Part shown: positions 28,445 through 37,400 of the stretch, one piece after another
Position numbering within the stretch: position 1 is the stretch's first letter
Layout: each line of letters begins with the position of its first letter
Assembly: GCA_018241325.1 (NCBI GenBank)
Contig: JAFEEB010000045.1
Location: 1 to 39,402, forward strand
DNA from: Pseudomonadota bacterium
GTDB lineage: Bacteria; Pseudomonadota; Gammaproteobacteria; Burkholderiales; Burkholderiaceae_C
Direction of reading: 5' to 3'
DNA: 39,402 nt
Program-made: the position numbers and the translations under genes
Notes under the pieces: model-generated
What the model was told of the DNA's origin: nothing
The model's database searches: none
Seen by the model: only the letters and a program-made list of their open reading frames with translations

Positions 28445-29911
28445 TCAATTGGGCGCATCACAGGCGCGCGCGGGGCCGGCGCCGACGGGTTGCGAATCCG
28501 GGTGGCCCGACTCCGGAAACGGCGCCAGCCGCACCAGGTTTTGCACGCCCGCGGCGCTCTCGAAGGTGCCGCCGCCCTTGGCCAGAAAGCAGAAGTTCTC
28601 CAAGGGCATCGGCGGCTGGTGGCCCGGGTCGCCAAAGCGCGTGGCCTCGGGGCCGATGTATTCGCCGATGGGCGCGACGTACAGGCCCGAGGTCAGGCCG
28701 TTGGCGAGCTTGGCGTTCGGGCTGCCGATCACGCGCGCCTGGAGGTCGCGGCGCACGGCGCGGGCGTTGTCCTTGGCCGGCCAGGTGTTGCGAAAGCGCC
28801 CCAGCTGCGGGCCGTTGGACGGCTGCAGGCCGGCCGGGCCGGTGAGCGTGGTGCCGGTCTCGTTGCGGCCCGAATCGATCAGCCGCACCTCGACCGGGCG
28901 CGAAGGGTCGGTGGAAAAGCCGACGATGCGCACGCGCGAGGTTTCCTCCTGCTGCAAGGTGGGGAAGACCTCGCCCAGCGTGCCCATCAGCGCCTCTTCG
29001 ATGTACAGGTACACCGGCTCGGCGCCGGGCGAGGTGTAGATGCCCAGCTCGGCCTCCAGCCCGTGCGCGGCGACGATGAAGCCGCCCGCCCCGTCGGACT
29101 GCAACATGCCGACGTAGACGACGTGGTCACCCACGCGCAGCGGCGCGGGCAGCCGCGCATCGCAACCGGGCAGCGCGGGCGCCAGTGGCTCGGCCGCGAC
29201 GGCGCCGCAGGTGAAGCGCTTGTCGGCGGGCGCCGCGGGCCGGTTGTTGGCCGGGCATTTGGCGTCGCCCGCGGTGCGCGCAATGCACACCGGAAAGCCG
29301 GTGCGCGCATGCACGGGCGAGTTGTCGGGGTCGAGCTGAAAGCGCTGATCCAGCGCCAGCGCGGCCTTGGCGCCCGCGCTGTTGGCCTGGCCGTAAATGC
29401 CCTCGGGGTCGTTCAGGCGCACGCGCGCGCCGGTCGCGGCGCCCGGCGCGCCCACGCGCAACTCGCCGCGCGCGCCGTCGATCGCCTGGATCACGCCGTT
29501 GCCCACATGCAGCGCGCCCTGGCTGATGCGCGCCACGCCGGCGATGTACTGGCCGCCGACGATGTTGCCCTGCAGCTCGGCCTCGAAGGCGACGCGCGGC
29601 GGCGATGCATCGGCCAGCGCCAGGCCGCTGGCGTTCTGCACGGTGCTGCCGCCCTGCGGGCCGCGGAACAGGTCCTGCGCCGTCATGTACTGGCCCGGCA
29701 TGGTGATCAGCAGGCTGCGCGGCAGCGTCACCGGGATGCCGCGCACCGTCATCGTCGCGGCGCTGAGCGGGTCGCCCGGCGCGGTGAGCGCAAAGCGCTC
29801 GATGTGGCCGATCAGATTGAACGACGGGTTGGGCGTTTGCGCCAGCGCGATGCCGGCGGCAAGGGCGAGCGCGGCGCTGCACGCGATCCGGATGGCGGGC
29901 TTCGGTGTCAT
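28445..29911 (-). CDS. Secreted protein of unknown function, last gene of the multicopper oxidase operon
   Basis: A 488-aa exported protein of no family I recognise. A signal peptide is clear (MTPKPAIRIACSAALALAAG, cleavage probably after ALA at residue 25). The mature part is rich in beta-type sequence and small domains: MTVRGIPVTLPRSLLITMPGQ, GARGELRVGAPGAATGARVRLNDPEG and DHVVYVGMLQSDGAGG look like repeated OB- or beta-barrel-like strands. Scattered cysteines (in GFPVCIA, DAKCPAN, RFTCGAV, PGCDAR, NFCFLAKGGG, RACDAPN) suggest disulfides. The start is ATG at 29911 with a strong AAGGAGGT 4 bases upstream that overlaps the stop of the preceding cytochrome fusion gene, so the two are translationally linked. 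Role unknown; export fits the rest of the operon. Confidence 0.8.
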   Translation of the reverse strand: MTPKPAIRIACSAALALAAGIALAQTPNPSFNLIGHIERFALTAPGDPLSAATMTVRGIPVTLPRSLLITMPGQYMTAQDLFRGPQGGSTVQNASGLALADASPPRVAFEAELQGNIVGGQYIAGVARISQGALHVGNGVIQAIDGARGELRVGAPGAATGARVRLNDPEGIYGQANSAGAKAALALDQRFQLDPDNSPVHARTGFPVCIARTAGDAKCPANNRPAAPADKRFTCGAVAAEPLAPALPGCDARLPAPLRVGDHVVYVGMLQSDGAGGFIVAAHGLEAELGIYTSPGAEPVYLYIEEALMGTLGEVFPTLQQEETSRVRIVGFSTDPSRPVEVRLIDSGRNETGTTLTGPAGLQPSNGPQLGRFRNTWPAKDNARAVRRDLQARVIGSPNAKLANGLTSGLYVAPIGEYIGPEATRFGDPGHQPPMPLENFCFLAKGGGTFESAAGVQNLVRLAPFPESGHPDSQPVGAGPARACDAPN

Positions 29912-29912
29912 G

Positions 29913-31325
29913 TCAACCTCCTTGGCGAAATGCGGATGGCGCGGCATCGGCGGAAACACCCAGCGGCACGAGCAGCGGCGAGAAGCCGTGGCGCCGCTGG
30001 CGGCCGTAGTGCACCAGCAGGCCGGGGGACAGCTCTTGCTCGGGCATGCGATCCAGGGCGTCGAGCAGCGCGCGCTCGTACAGCGCGCGGCCGGCGCGGC
30101 TGAGCAGCTCGGTCGTCAGGCGGGCGGCGGCCAGCCCCAGGCGGTACCAGGGTGTGGCCGCACGCTCACCGGCCGGGGCGGGCTCCAGCACGGCGGCGGG
30201 CATGGGCAGCACCAGCGTCTGCGTCCAGCCCGCGGGCAGCGCGGCCTGCACCGCCGGCGCGCGGGCCAGCGTGTAGCCGATGCAACCGGCTTGCTCCTGG
30301 CGCAGCGCCGCGCGCACATCGGACTGCGGCGCGAGCCAGCGCACTTGCGTACCCGCCGAGGCCGATGCCGTCGCGCCATCGCCGTGCGCCACCGCCACGC
30401 GCGCGCCGGCGGGGCACGACGCCAGCGCCCGCACCAACGCGTCGCGCTGCAGCGCCACGGGCGCCAGCAGGTCGGCCGACCAGTCGGCGGCGCGCGGGGA
30501 CTGCTCGCGCACCACCAGCGTGGCGATGTGCGACAGGTGGGCCTGCGCGAGCAGTGCGTCGGCGCCCTCCTGCGCCTCGTTCCACAGGCCGCCGACCAGC
30601 GCAAACACGGGCTCGTCCTGCCAGGCGGCCAGCGCCTGGCGCACGCCGGCCCGCGCGTCCTGCACTTGCAGGTCGATGCGCCGGCCGTGCACGCCGCCGC
30701 GCGCGTTGACCTCGGCAAAGCCGGCGCGCAGCCCGGCGACGAGGGCCGCGCCCGTGGCCGCGGCCGGCCCGCCCAGCGGCACCACGCTGCCCAGGCGGAT
30801 CGCGCCATCGGTCACGCCGGGCGGCCGGTCCTGCTCGGTGCCCACCCGGTGCAGATAGGCCAGCAGCGCCTGGGCCTCGCCTGGCTGCAGCGCATAGCGC
30901 GGCATGGCGGGCGCCAGCGCGGCGCCGCCGCGCCCCTGACCCTGGGTGACGGCGCGCAGCACGGCGGCGTCGTCGGCCAAGGCGGGGCGGCCCTCGCGCG
31001 GCTGGCGCAGCGCGGCGGCGCGCAGCGGCGGCACGGGCTGCCCCCCTTCGCGCCCGCCGGCGCCGGTGGCGCCATGGCAGCGCGCGCAGGCGGCCATGGC
31101 CACCGGCAGGCGCAGCGCCGTCACGCCGCTGCCACGCGCAAAGGCCGCGTGGCCCTGGTAGAGCGCGCGGCCGCGCGCCGCCAGCGCGGCATCGTCGTCG
31201 GCGGCAACGACGGGGCCGGGCACGACCAGCGCCGACAGCAACACAAACGCCAGCCCGGTCACTGGATGGCCCTTCGCGCTGCGCGCTGCGGGCTTCGCGC
31301 TTGGGAGCGACCTGGCATGTCTCAT
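29913..31325 (-). CDS. Cytochrome c - periplasmic binding protein fusion
   Basis: A 470-aa exported protein with two unrelated domains. After a signal segment (GLAFVLLSALVVPGPVVAAD, residues 24-43) comes a class I cytochrome c domain. Its haem motif is CARCH at residues 80-84, and the candidate axial methionine is in PAMPRYALQPGEAQALLAYL. From about residue 165 a type 1 periplasmic binding fold starts: IRLGSVVPLGGPAAATGAAL, then FAEVNARGGVHGRRIDLQVQD, the classic opening of branched-chain amino acid and amide binding proteins (Peripla_BP_6). No ABC permease or ATPase gene is near. The start at ATG 31325 overlaps the SCO stop as ATGA. Electron transfer by the haem is expected; the ligand of the binding domain is unknown. 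Confidence 0.88.
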   Translation of the reverse strand: MRHARSLPSAKPAARSAKGHPVTGLAFVLLSALVVPGPVVAADDDAALAARGRALYQGHAAFARGSGVTALRLPVAMAACARCHGATGAGGREGGQPVPPLRAAALRQPREGRPALADDAAVLRAVTQGQGRGGAALAPAMPRYALQPGEAQALLAYLHRVGTEQDRPPGVTDGAIRLGSVVPLGGPAAATGAALVAGLRAGFAEVNARGGVHGRRIDLQVQDARAGVRQALAAWQDEPVFALVGGLWNEAQEGADALLAQAHLSHIATLVVREQSPRAADWSADLLAPVALQRDALVRALASCPAGARVAVAHGDGATASASAGTQVRWLAPQSDVRAALRQEQAGCIGYTLARAPAVQAALPAGWTQTLVLPMPAAVLEPAPAGERAATPWYRLGLAAARLTTELLSRAGRALYERALLDALDRMPEQELSPGLLVHYGRQRRHGFSPLLVPLGVSADAAPSAFRQGG

Positions 31326-31888
31326 GCAGCCACCCCGCGCAGCAGATCGAGCAGCTTGTCCGTGGGCGTGAGGGATGACGCGCGCGTCCAACGGCCGCGC
31401 GCCGAGCCCAGCCACAGCAGCGACGAGTGGGCCTCGGGGTCGCCCACGGGCACGCCGAAGGCCGTCCACACGCGGCGCAGCTCGGCCGCATCGCCGGTCA
31501 GCATCAGCCAGCCGGCGTCCAGGCCCAGGCGCAGCTTGAAGCGCCGGGCATAGGCGCGGATCGCCTCGGGCGGATCGCCCAGGGGATCGACCGTGATCGA
31601 CAGCAGGCGCGCGCGGGGCGCGCCGCGGGGCGCCGCATCGAGCCGCTCGCGCAGCGCGCGCAGCATCGCCGTCTGCGGCGGGCACACGGTGGAGCAGCCG
31701 GTGTAAAAAAAGCCGACCACCACCGGCGGCTCGCACAGCGCGCGCAGCCGGTGCGCACCGCCTGCCTGGTCGAGCAGACGGGCGTCGGGCAGCGCCACGC
31801 GGCCGCTGGCGTCCTGCGCGCGGGCCGGCGCCGCCCAGCCCGCGGCGCAGGCCGAGCCCAGCGCGGCGATGGCCTCGCGCCGTCTCAT
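31322..31888 (-). CDS. SCO1/SenC family protein (copper/thiol chaperone)
   Basis: A 188-aa SCO family protein. These periplasmic thioredoxin-fold proteins bind copper through CxxxC and a distant histidine, and help assemble copper sites or act as thiol reductases. All three ligands are seen: Cys65 and Cys69 in YTGCSTVCPPQ, and His154 in EAHSSLLWLG. ITVDPLGDPPEAIRAYA is typical. The N-terminal MRRREAIAALGSACAAG resembles a Tat or Sec signal, with a double arginine but no full consensus. It starts and ends in ATGA overlaps with its neighbours, so it is tightly coupled in the operon and is the probable copper loader of the multicopper oxidase. Confidence 0.93.
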   Translation of the reverse strand: MRRREAIAALGSACAAGWAAPARAQDASGRVALPDARLLDQAGGAHRLRALCEPPVVVGFFYTGCSTVCPPQTAMLRALRERLDAAPRGAPRARLLSITVDPLGDPPEAIRAYARRFKLRLGLDAGWLMLTGDAAELRRVWTAFGVPVGDPEAHSSLLWLGSARGRWTRASSLTPTDKLLDLLRGVAA

Positions 31889-33819
31889 GGCCGGAGCTCC
31901 GGCGCGTCCGGCCCGCCCTGCACGCGCCCGCGCACGAAAGGCAGGTCGCGCGAGACGCTGCCCACGAACATGTCGTAGGCCACGCCCCGCGGCACGCTGA
32001 CCTCGGCCGCGTAACGCCCGGCCGCATCGCCGGCGGGGCCCAGCTCGCCCAGGTGCACGCGGCGCTGCCAGCCGCTGCGCTTGTCGAACATCAGCAGCGT
32101 CAGGTCGCCCACGCGCGTCAGCGGCTGGCTGCGCCCGCCCGGTGGCTGCTCGCTGAGCGCCACCACGATGCGCCGCTGCGTGTCGGCCAGCGGCTTGTCC
32201 TCCACCAGCCGCGCCTTCAGCTCGGGCGCCGCGTCGCGCTCGGCCTGCCCGGCCGTCAGGGGCAGGGCCACGCGGTCGCAGCCGACGAAGCGCGGCCCGG
32301 CGCCACTGACGATCAGGTGGTGCGCGCCGCCGGTGTCATAGCGCACCGGCACCTGGTAGCGGCCCGGCGCCAGCTCGCGCGGCGCCAGCTCCAGCAACGC
32401 TATGGCCAGCGGCGTGCGCTTGTAGTTGGAGTAGCTGCCGACCGGCGCCATCATGCCCTCGGCGTACTGGTAGATCAGCCGGTCGGCTGCATTGGCCACC
32501 AGCAGGCCGGCGCCGTCGGGCGCGGCGATGGCGCGGCGCAGGCTGGCGCCGTCCTCGCGCGGCACGCCGGCGCTGCCCAGCAGGATGCGCGCCGGCTGCA
32601 CGCGGGCGGCGCGCAAATCGGCCAGCGCCCACAGATCGGCGTTGGCCTCGTCGCCGCCCACGGCATAGACGAAGCGCTGCGTCACCGCCAGCCGCCGCGC
32701 GCCGGGCACGGTGGCCGAGCCCGCGTGCACCGTGCCGGAGGCCAGGTCCACCATGCTCATGCGATCGCCGCCCAGGGCCACGGCGTAGCGGCCCTCGTCC
32801 ACGATCGCCAGGTCGGCCACAGGGTGCCCCAGCGCCAGGCGCCGCACCGCGCTGCCGTCGAGGTCGATGGCCAGCAGCGCCTGGCCGTCGTGCGCCACCA
32901 GCCGCCGCGCCAGCGCGCTGAACGCCAGGCGCTGCGCCGGCTGCGGCAGGCTCCAGCTGCGCTGCACCTGGGGCACAGCGGCGGCGGCGTCGGCGCTCCA
33001 GCGCAGCAGGCGCGCGTCGGCATGGGTGCTCAGCACGGCCGCGCCGTCGGGCGTGTCCACGGACTGGATGGCCAGCACCTTGGGCGCGGGCGCGCCGCGC
33101 CAGACGGGCTCGCGCGCCGCCAGGTCGAGCACCGCCACCCGGCCTGTGGCCGGCAGCGCGACCCACGCGCGCGCGACGCGCTCATCCAGCGCCAGCGTGG
33201 CATCGGCACCGTCGCCGGGCAGCTCGAGGGTGCGCACGATCTGGCGGCGGTGCGTGTCCACCGCCACCAGCCGCGCCGGCGCGCCGCCCACCAGCACCCA
33301 CAACTCGCCGTGCGATGGGGCGTGCGCCCAGGCCAGGGGCGCGCCCGGCAGCGTGACGATGGACTCCAGCTTGGCGTTGTTCAGTCCCACGAAGGGGTTG
33401 ATGAAGGCCAGCGTGCGGTCGGCGTTGAGGCTGAGGATGCGCCAGGTGTTGAGGTCGATGTCGGCGCGGCGGCCGACCCCGGTGGACACCAGCGACTTCA
33501 CGCGGTCCTTGCATGCCAGCTCGCCTTCGGCCAGCGTGGGGCGCTGGCGCTGCAGCCACACCGCCAGCTGGCCGGGCGCGTAGCGCAGGGGGTTGCCCGA
33601 GGCTTCGTCGCTGATCTCGAACGTCAGCTGGCCCAGTCCATCATTGGCATGGTTGCTATTTTTTTCATAGTTCCAGCGCAGTTGCACGCCGGCGTCACGG
33701 ATCGTGCCGCGGGCGCCGTCGGCGCGTGCCCCCGCGCCGCCCCACACCATGAGGCACAGCGCCGGCGCGAGCGCCAGGCCCGCCAGCCGGCGCAGGGACG
33801 AGGCAAGGCGGCGGCGCAT
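31885..33819 (-). CDS. Exported beta-propeller-like protein, unknown role
   Basis: A 644-aa protein with a signal peptide (MRRRLASSLRRLAGLALAPA, then LCLMVWGGAGARA). After an N-terminal domain (IRDAGVQLRWNYEKNSNHAND, then LTFEISDEASGNPLRYAPGQ) comes a series of blades of about 40 residues: GELWVLVGGAPARLVAVDTH, ARAWVALPATGRVAVLDLAA, RRLVAHDGQALLAIDLDGSA and GRYAVALGGDRMSMVDLASG. This suits a YncE/cytochrome-d1-type seven-bladed propeller, but no metal or haem motif was found in it. The C-terminal 150 residues look like an Ig-like domain with MFDKRSGWQRRVHLGELGP. The start is ATG at 33819, with AAGGA about 7 bases upstream, 11 bp after the preceding stop. It is probably a periplasmic scaffold or binding partner of the oxidase. 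Confidence 0.82.
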   Translation of the reverse strand: MRRRLASSLRRLAGLALAPALCLMVWGGAGARADGARGTIRDAGVQLRWNYEKNSNHANDGLGQLTFEISDEASGNPLRYAPGQLAVWLQRQRPTLAEGELACKDRVKSLVSTGVGRRADIDLNTWRILSLNADRTLAFINPFVGLNNAKLESIVTLPGAPLAWAHAPSHGELWVLVGGAPARLVAVDTHRRQIVRTLELPGDGADATLALDERVARAWVALPATGRVAVLDLAAREPVWRGAPAPKVLAIQSVDTPDGAAVLSTHADARLLRWSADAAAAVPQVQRSWSLPQPAQRLAFSALARRLVAHDGQALLAIDLDGSAVRRLALGHPVADLAIVDEGRYAVALGGDRMSMVDLASGTVHAGSATVPGARRLAVTQRFVYAVGGDEANADLWALADLRAARVQPARILLGSAGVPREDGASLRRAIAAPDGAGLLVANAADRLIYQYAEGMMAPVGSYSNYKRTPLAIALLELAPRELAPGRYQVPVRYDTGGAHHLIVSGAGPRFVGCDRVALPLTAGQAERDAAPELKARLVEDKPLADTQRRIVVALSEQPPGGRSQPLTRVGDLTLLMFDKRSGWQRRVHLGELGPAGDAAGRYAAEVSVPRGVAYDMFVGSVSRDLPFVRGRVQGGPDAPELRP

Positions 33820-33830
33820 GGGGCGGTCCT

Positions 33831-34454
33831 TCAGCGCTCCACCGTCAGCTCGGACAGCGCAAGCTTGTCGTAGCGGCGGTTGCCCAGCAGCGAGGCATCG
33901 AAGCGCACCTCGACGATGCGGTCGCCGCCGGTGGCGCGCGCGCCGACGAAGGGCGCGGAGAGCGGCGTGGCGCACGCGCAGACGTGGCCCGTGCGGCCGT
34001 CGGCGTTGACCACCATCTGCCAGCTGTTCGGATCGGACGCGAGCGCGATCCACATGGCGGCAAACAGCGGCTGGTCGAAGAACGGTGCATCGAACGGGTC
34101 GCGCGGACACACGCCCACCCAGGCGCCGACGGCGCGCACGCCGGTGGAAAACTTCAGCCGAATCGGCGCCAGCAGCACGTCGCTGTCCGGACTGGGGTCG
34201 GCGGCCACGAGGATGGCGTCGCCCAGCCAGAAGTTGCAGTCGAAGTCGGTGTCCGAGCAGTCGCGCCGCCGTACGCGGGGGCCGGTCTCGTTGACCGTGA
34301 TCTGCACCGTGTCGTCGAGCTGGTAGCGCCACGGCACGCCCGACACGAAGGCATTGGGCGCCACGAAAGCCTGCGTGAACGGGTCCACCTCGTCCCAGCG
34401 TTTTTCGATGCCGGCCGCGAAGAGCGCCGGCGATGGCAGTTGCACGATGGCCAT
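33831..34454 (-). CDS. Unknown 207-aa protein following the multicopper oxidase
   Basis: Not recognised. The start is ATG at 34454, with AAGGAG 9 bases upstream and 13 bp after the oxidase stop codon. The N-terminus (MAIVQLPSPALFAAGIEKRW) shows no signal peptide, unlike the other operon products. Sequence character is mostly beta. It has five cysteines in three groups (DCSDTDFDCNFW, VGVCPRDPF, HVCACATPL) and many aspartates, so it could bind metal, but no known motif is complete. The trailing RRYDKLALSELTVER ends the protein 11 bp before the propeller gene. Because it sits second in a copper-enzyme operon, a role as accessory or maturation factor is possible; this is inference. Confidence 0.75.
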   Translation of the reverse strand: MAIVQLPSPALFAAGIEKRWDEVDPFTQAFVAPNAFVSGVPWRYQLDDTVQITVNETGPRVRRRDCSDTDFDCNFWLGDAILVAADPSPDSDVLLAPIRLKFSTGVRAVGAWVGVCPRDPFDAPFFDQPLFAAMWIALASDPNSWQMVVNADGRTGHVCACATPLSAPFVGARATGGDRIVEVRFDASLLGNRRYDKLALSELTVER

Positions 34455-34467
34455 GATCGATGCTCCT

Positions 34468-37400
34468 TCATTGGGCCGGGTTGTTCGCCGGTGCGCTGGG
34501 CGGCGCCTGGACCCGCAGCAGGCCCCACAGGCCGCCATCGCGCAGGAAGCTGGCCTGGCTGCCCACCAGGTAGTCGTGCGGCACGCGCGAGGCGCCGCCG
34601 GCGGCCACCTCCAGGCTCACGCCCATCATCGGGCCGAAGCCGTTGAACACGCCCTCGCGCAACGCCGCTCCGGCGTTCGCGTCGATGCGGCGCGAATCGG
34701 GCGACCACGGATACGGGTTGAAGGCGTGGCCGCTGAGCGCCACGCCCTGCTGGCGCGTGTGGCCGCCGGCGTGCACGAAGTGCAGGCGCACGCGCTCGCC
34801 GGGGCGCGCCGTCAAGACGGGCGTCTCCGGGTCGCAGGGGTTGGCGAAGGCCAGGATCGGCGCGATGCCGGCCGCGCAGCGCACGCTGCCGTCGGGCGCG
34901 CGGGTGGCGGCCGAGCTGAACACCTGGCTGTAGTCGCTCTCGTTGCGCTCGGTGAAGCCCACGCTCGGGTCGCCCCCGCGGCGCGCCCACAGCGGCTCGG
35001 TGCGGTAGTTCCAGGCCTTCATGCCGTAGTCGTCGGGCTCCTCGGCGCCCGACAGCTTGCGCACCGGCAGGTCGCCTTGCAGGGCATGCACGGCGTCCTG
35101 GAACAGCAGCACGTGATCGACATAGCGGCGCGCGGGCTGGCCGCCGCGGGCGGGCACGCAGATTTCGGCGCTCAGCGCCGTGCCGCCAAAGCGGTTGCCG
35201 GTGCAAACATCCGAGCCCTGCGGACCGATGACCAGGGCACCGATCAAGCCGTGCATGGGGTGCTTGACGGCGTCGCCGAAGCTGCGCACCGGCAGCGCGC
35301 CGAACTCGATCGGCTGGCGCTCGGGCCCGGGCTCCAGCGTGCTGAGCAGGAAGGCGCGCTGGCAGCGCTGCAGAGCCGGACCGCTGGCGCCCGGCGCGCA
35401 CGGCGGGATCAGGCTGCCCTGCATGCCCGACGAGGCCTGCTGGCGCGCGCGTTCGCCCTCGCCGCGCGAGAGGCCCGCGGCCAGCGCCAGCGCCCCGTTC
35501 AAGCCGACGTTGCTGCCGTCGCCGTAGAGCGGGTTTTGCGACAGCCGCGGCACCGAAAACCCCACGCTGCTGGACATGCGGAACTGGTTGAGGTTGAAGC
35601 CGTCCGTGATCATGGGCAGCGCGTCGTGCGTGGCCGCGCGCTCGGGCAGCGACTGGCCGGGTGCGGCCGCGGGGCCGTCGGCCAGCATGGGCGGCAGCAG
35701 GTTGCGCACGAAGACCTGCAGGCATTCGCCGGCCGCGGCGCGCATCACCATCGGCTCGATCGGCTGGCCGGCGGCGTAGCGCGGGCGCAGCTCGGCCATG
35801 GCCTGCGCGGCGCTGCGGTTGCTGGCCTCACTTTCCAGCAAGCTGCATGCCGCCGGCGCGTTGTCATCGGCCTCGCAGCGCTGGCTGCGGTGCAGGGCGT
35901 AGACGATGGCCTGCGGATCGCGGATGCGCTGGCGCTGGCTGTAGGTGATGCCGGCCGACTGCGCGCTGCCGCAGTCACCGGCCAGCTGGCAGGCCTGCGC
36001 CACCGTCACCTCGAAAAAGCGCCGGGGCGCGTCTTGGCCGCCGGGCAGCTTGCACACCTGCTCGCGCACGTCGCCCTGCGGAATGGCCGGTGGCTCCAGG
36101 GCCGCCAGCGCCGCCAGGGCGGGCTGCAGCGTCACGGCGCGGCCCCGCGCGGTCGCGCTCTGGCGTGCCGACGCGGCGTCGCTGGTATAGACCACGGACG
36201 CTGCGCGCGCGGCCACCGACGGCGGCCGGTAGCTGCGCAGCACGCCCCACAGTCCGTCCCACAGTTGATCGACCGAGGAGCCGAAGTACAGGTAGTCCGC
36301 CGCCGGCAGGCCCGCCGGGTTGACCAGCAGGTCGAACTCGAAATGCTCCGAAATGCCGATGGGCTGCGCGTTGGTGTAGCCCGAGCCTTTGGAGCTGGGC
36401 AGGCGGTGCCACTTCACGCCGTTCATGGTGAACACGTGCTGCGCCTCCTGCGCGCCCTGGATCAGCCGGATCTGCACCGGGTCGCCCTCGAACGCCGGCA
36501 GGATGGGCGTGGCCGGGTCGCCGAACTCGCGCCAGGGCTCCCGGTTGACGATGTTGGTGCGGCAGCCCGCGCCCGCCATCAAGTCCTTGCGGTACAGCTG
36601 GCAATTGAAGTCGCGGCGCCATTGCTCGACATCCTTGAGCACGGCATTGAGCCGCGCCTCCTGGCCCAGCGAGCGCAGCAGCTCGCGGGTGGCGCGGCTG
36701 GCGTGCGCCGGCTGGGCCTCTTTGGCCAGGCGCTCGGCGCGCGCGGCATGCACCTCGGTGCTGAAGGCATTGGCCATGTCGCCCAGGCAATCCTGGTCGC
36801 CATCGCCCGGGCTGCAGGGCTGCGAGCTGAAGGCGCGCCGGCGGCTCTGGCGGTAGCTGAAGCCGCCCAGCGCCGCCTGCGGATCGCTGGCCGAGTCGGT
36901 GGGATCGGCCGCGCTGCTGTCGGCGATGCGCAGCGCCAGCGGCTCGTGGCGGTAGTTGACGTACTGGCTGCCCGGGTCTTCGCTGGAGATGCCCAGCGGC
37001 CGCGCCGGCAGCAGGGCGACGTGGCGCTGGCCGAAGCGGATCTCGGTATGGTCGCGCATCAGGCTGTCCTCGCCGCGCGGCTCGGGGTTGATGGGCTCCA
37101 GCGCCGTGTTGTAGGCGATGCCGAAGTCGGCGATCGCCAGCGCGAACTCGCGCCGCGTCTGGTCGTTGGCCCCGCACGCCGTCGTGGGCACGGGGCCGGC
37201 GCGCTTGCCCGAATCGGGCTGCAGGCCGCTCGAGTCGCTGTCGCCGGCGCAGCGCGGCGCAATGATGTTGGCCATCGTGGCGGTCGGGCCGCCGTCGGTG
37301 CGCAGCACCAGCGCGTCGCGCGGCTCGATCACGCCGAGCACCGGGTCCCTGGCGCGCAGGCGGCTCTCGGGCACCCGGGCGGCCAGGTTGGCGCCGCCGA

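Noticed and set aside
27149-30103. Long plus-strand frame opposite pyrC and the secreted protein gene
   Set aside because: Antisense to well-supported genes; it shows no family motif and low-complexity composition.
33650-33672. AT-rich patch in the propeller gene as a possible repeat insertion
   Set aside because: It does not align with the repeat families found here and reads as normal coding sequence (NYEKNSNHAND).
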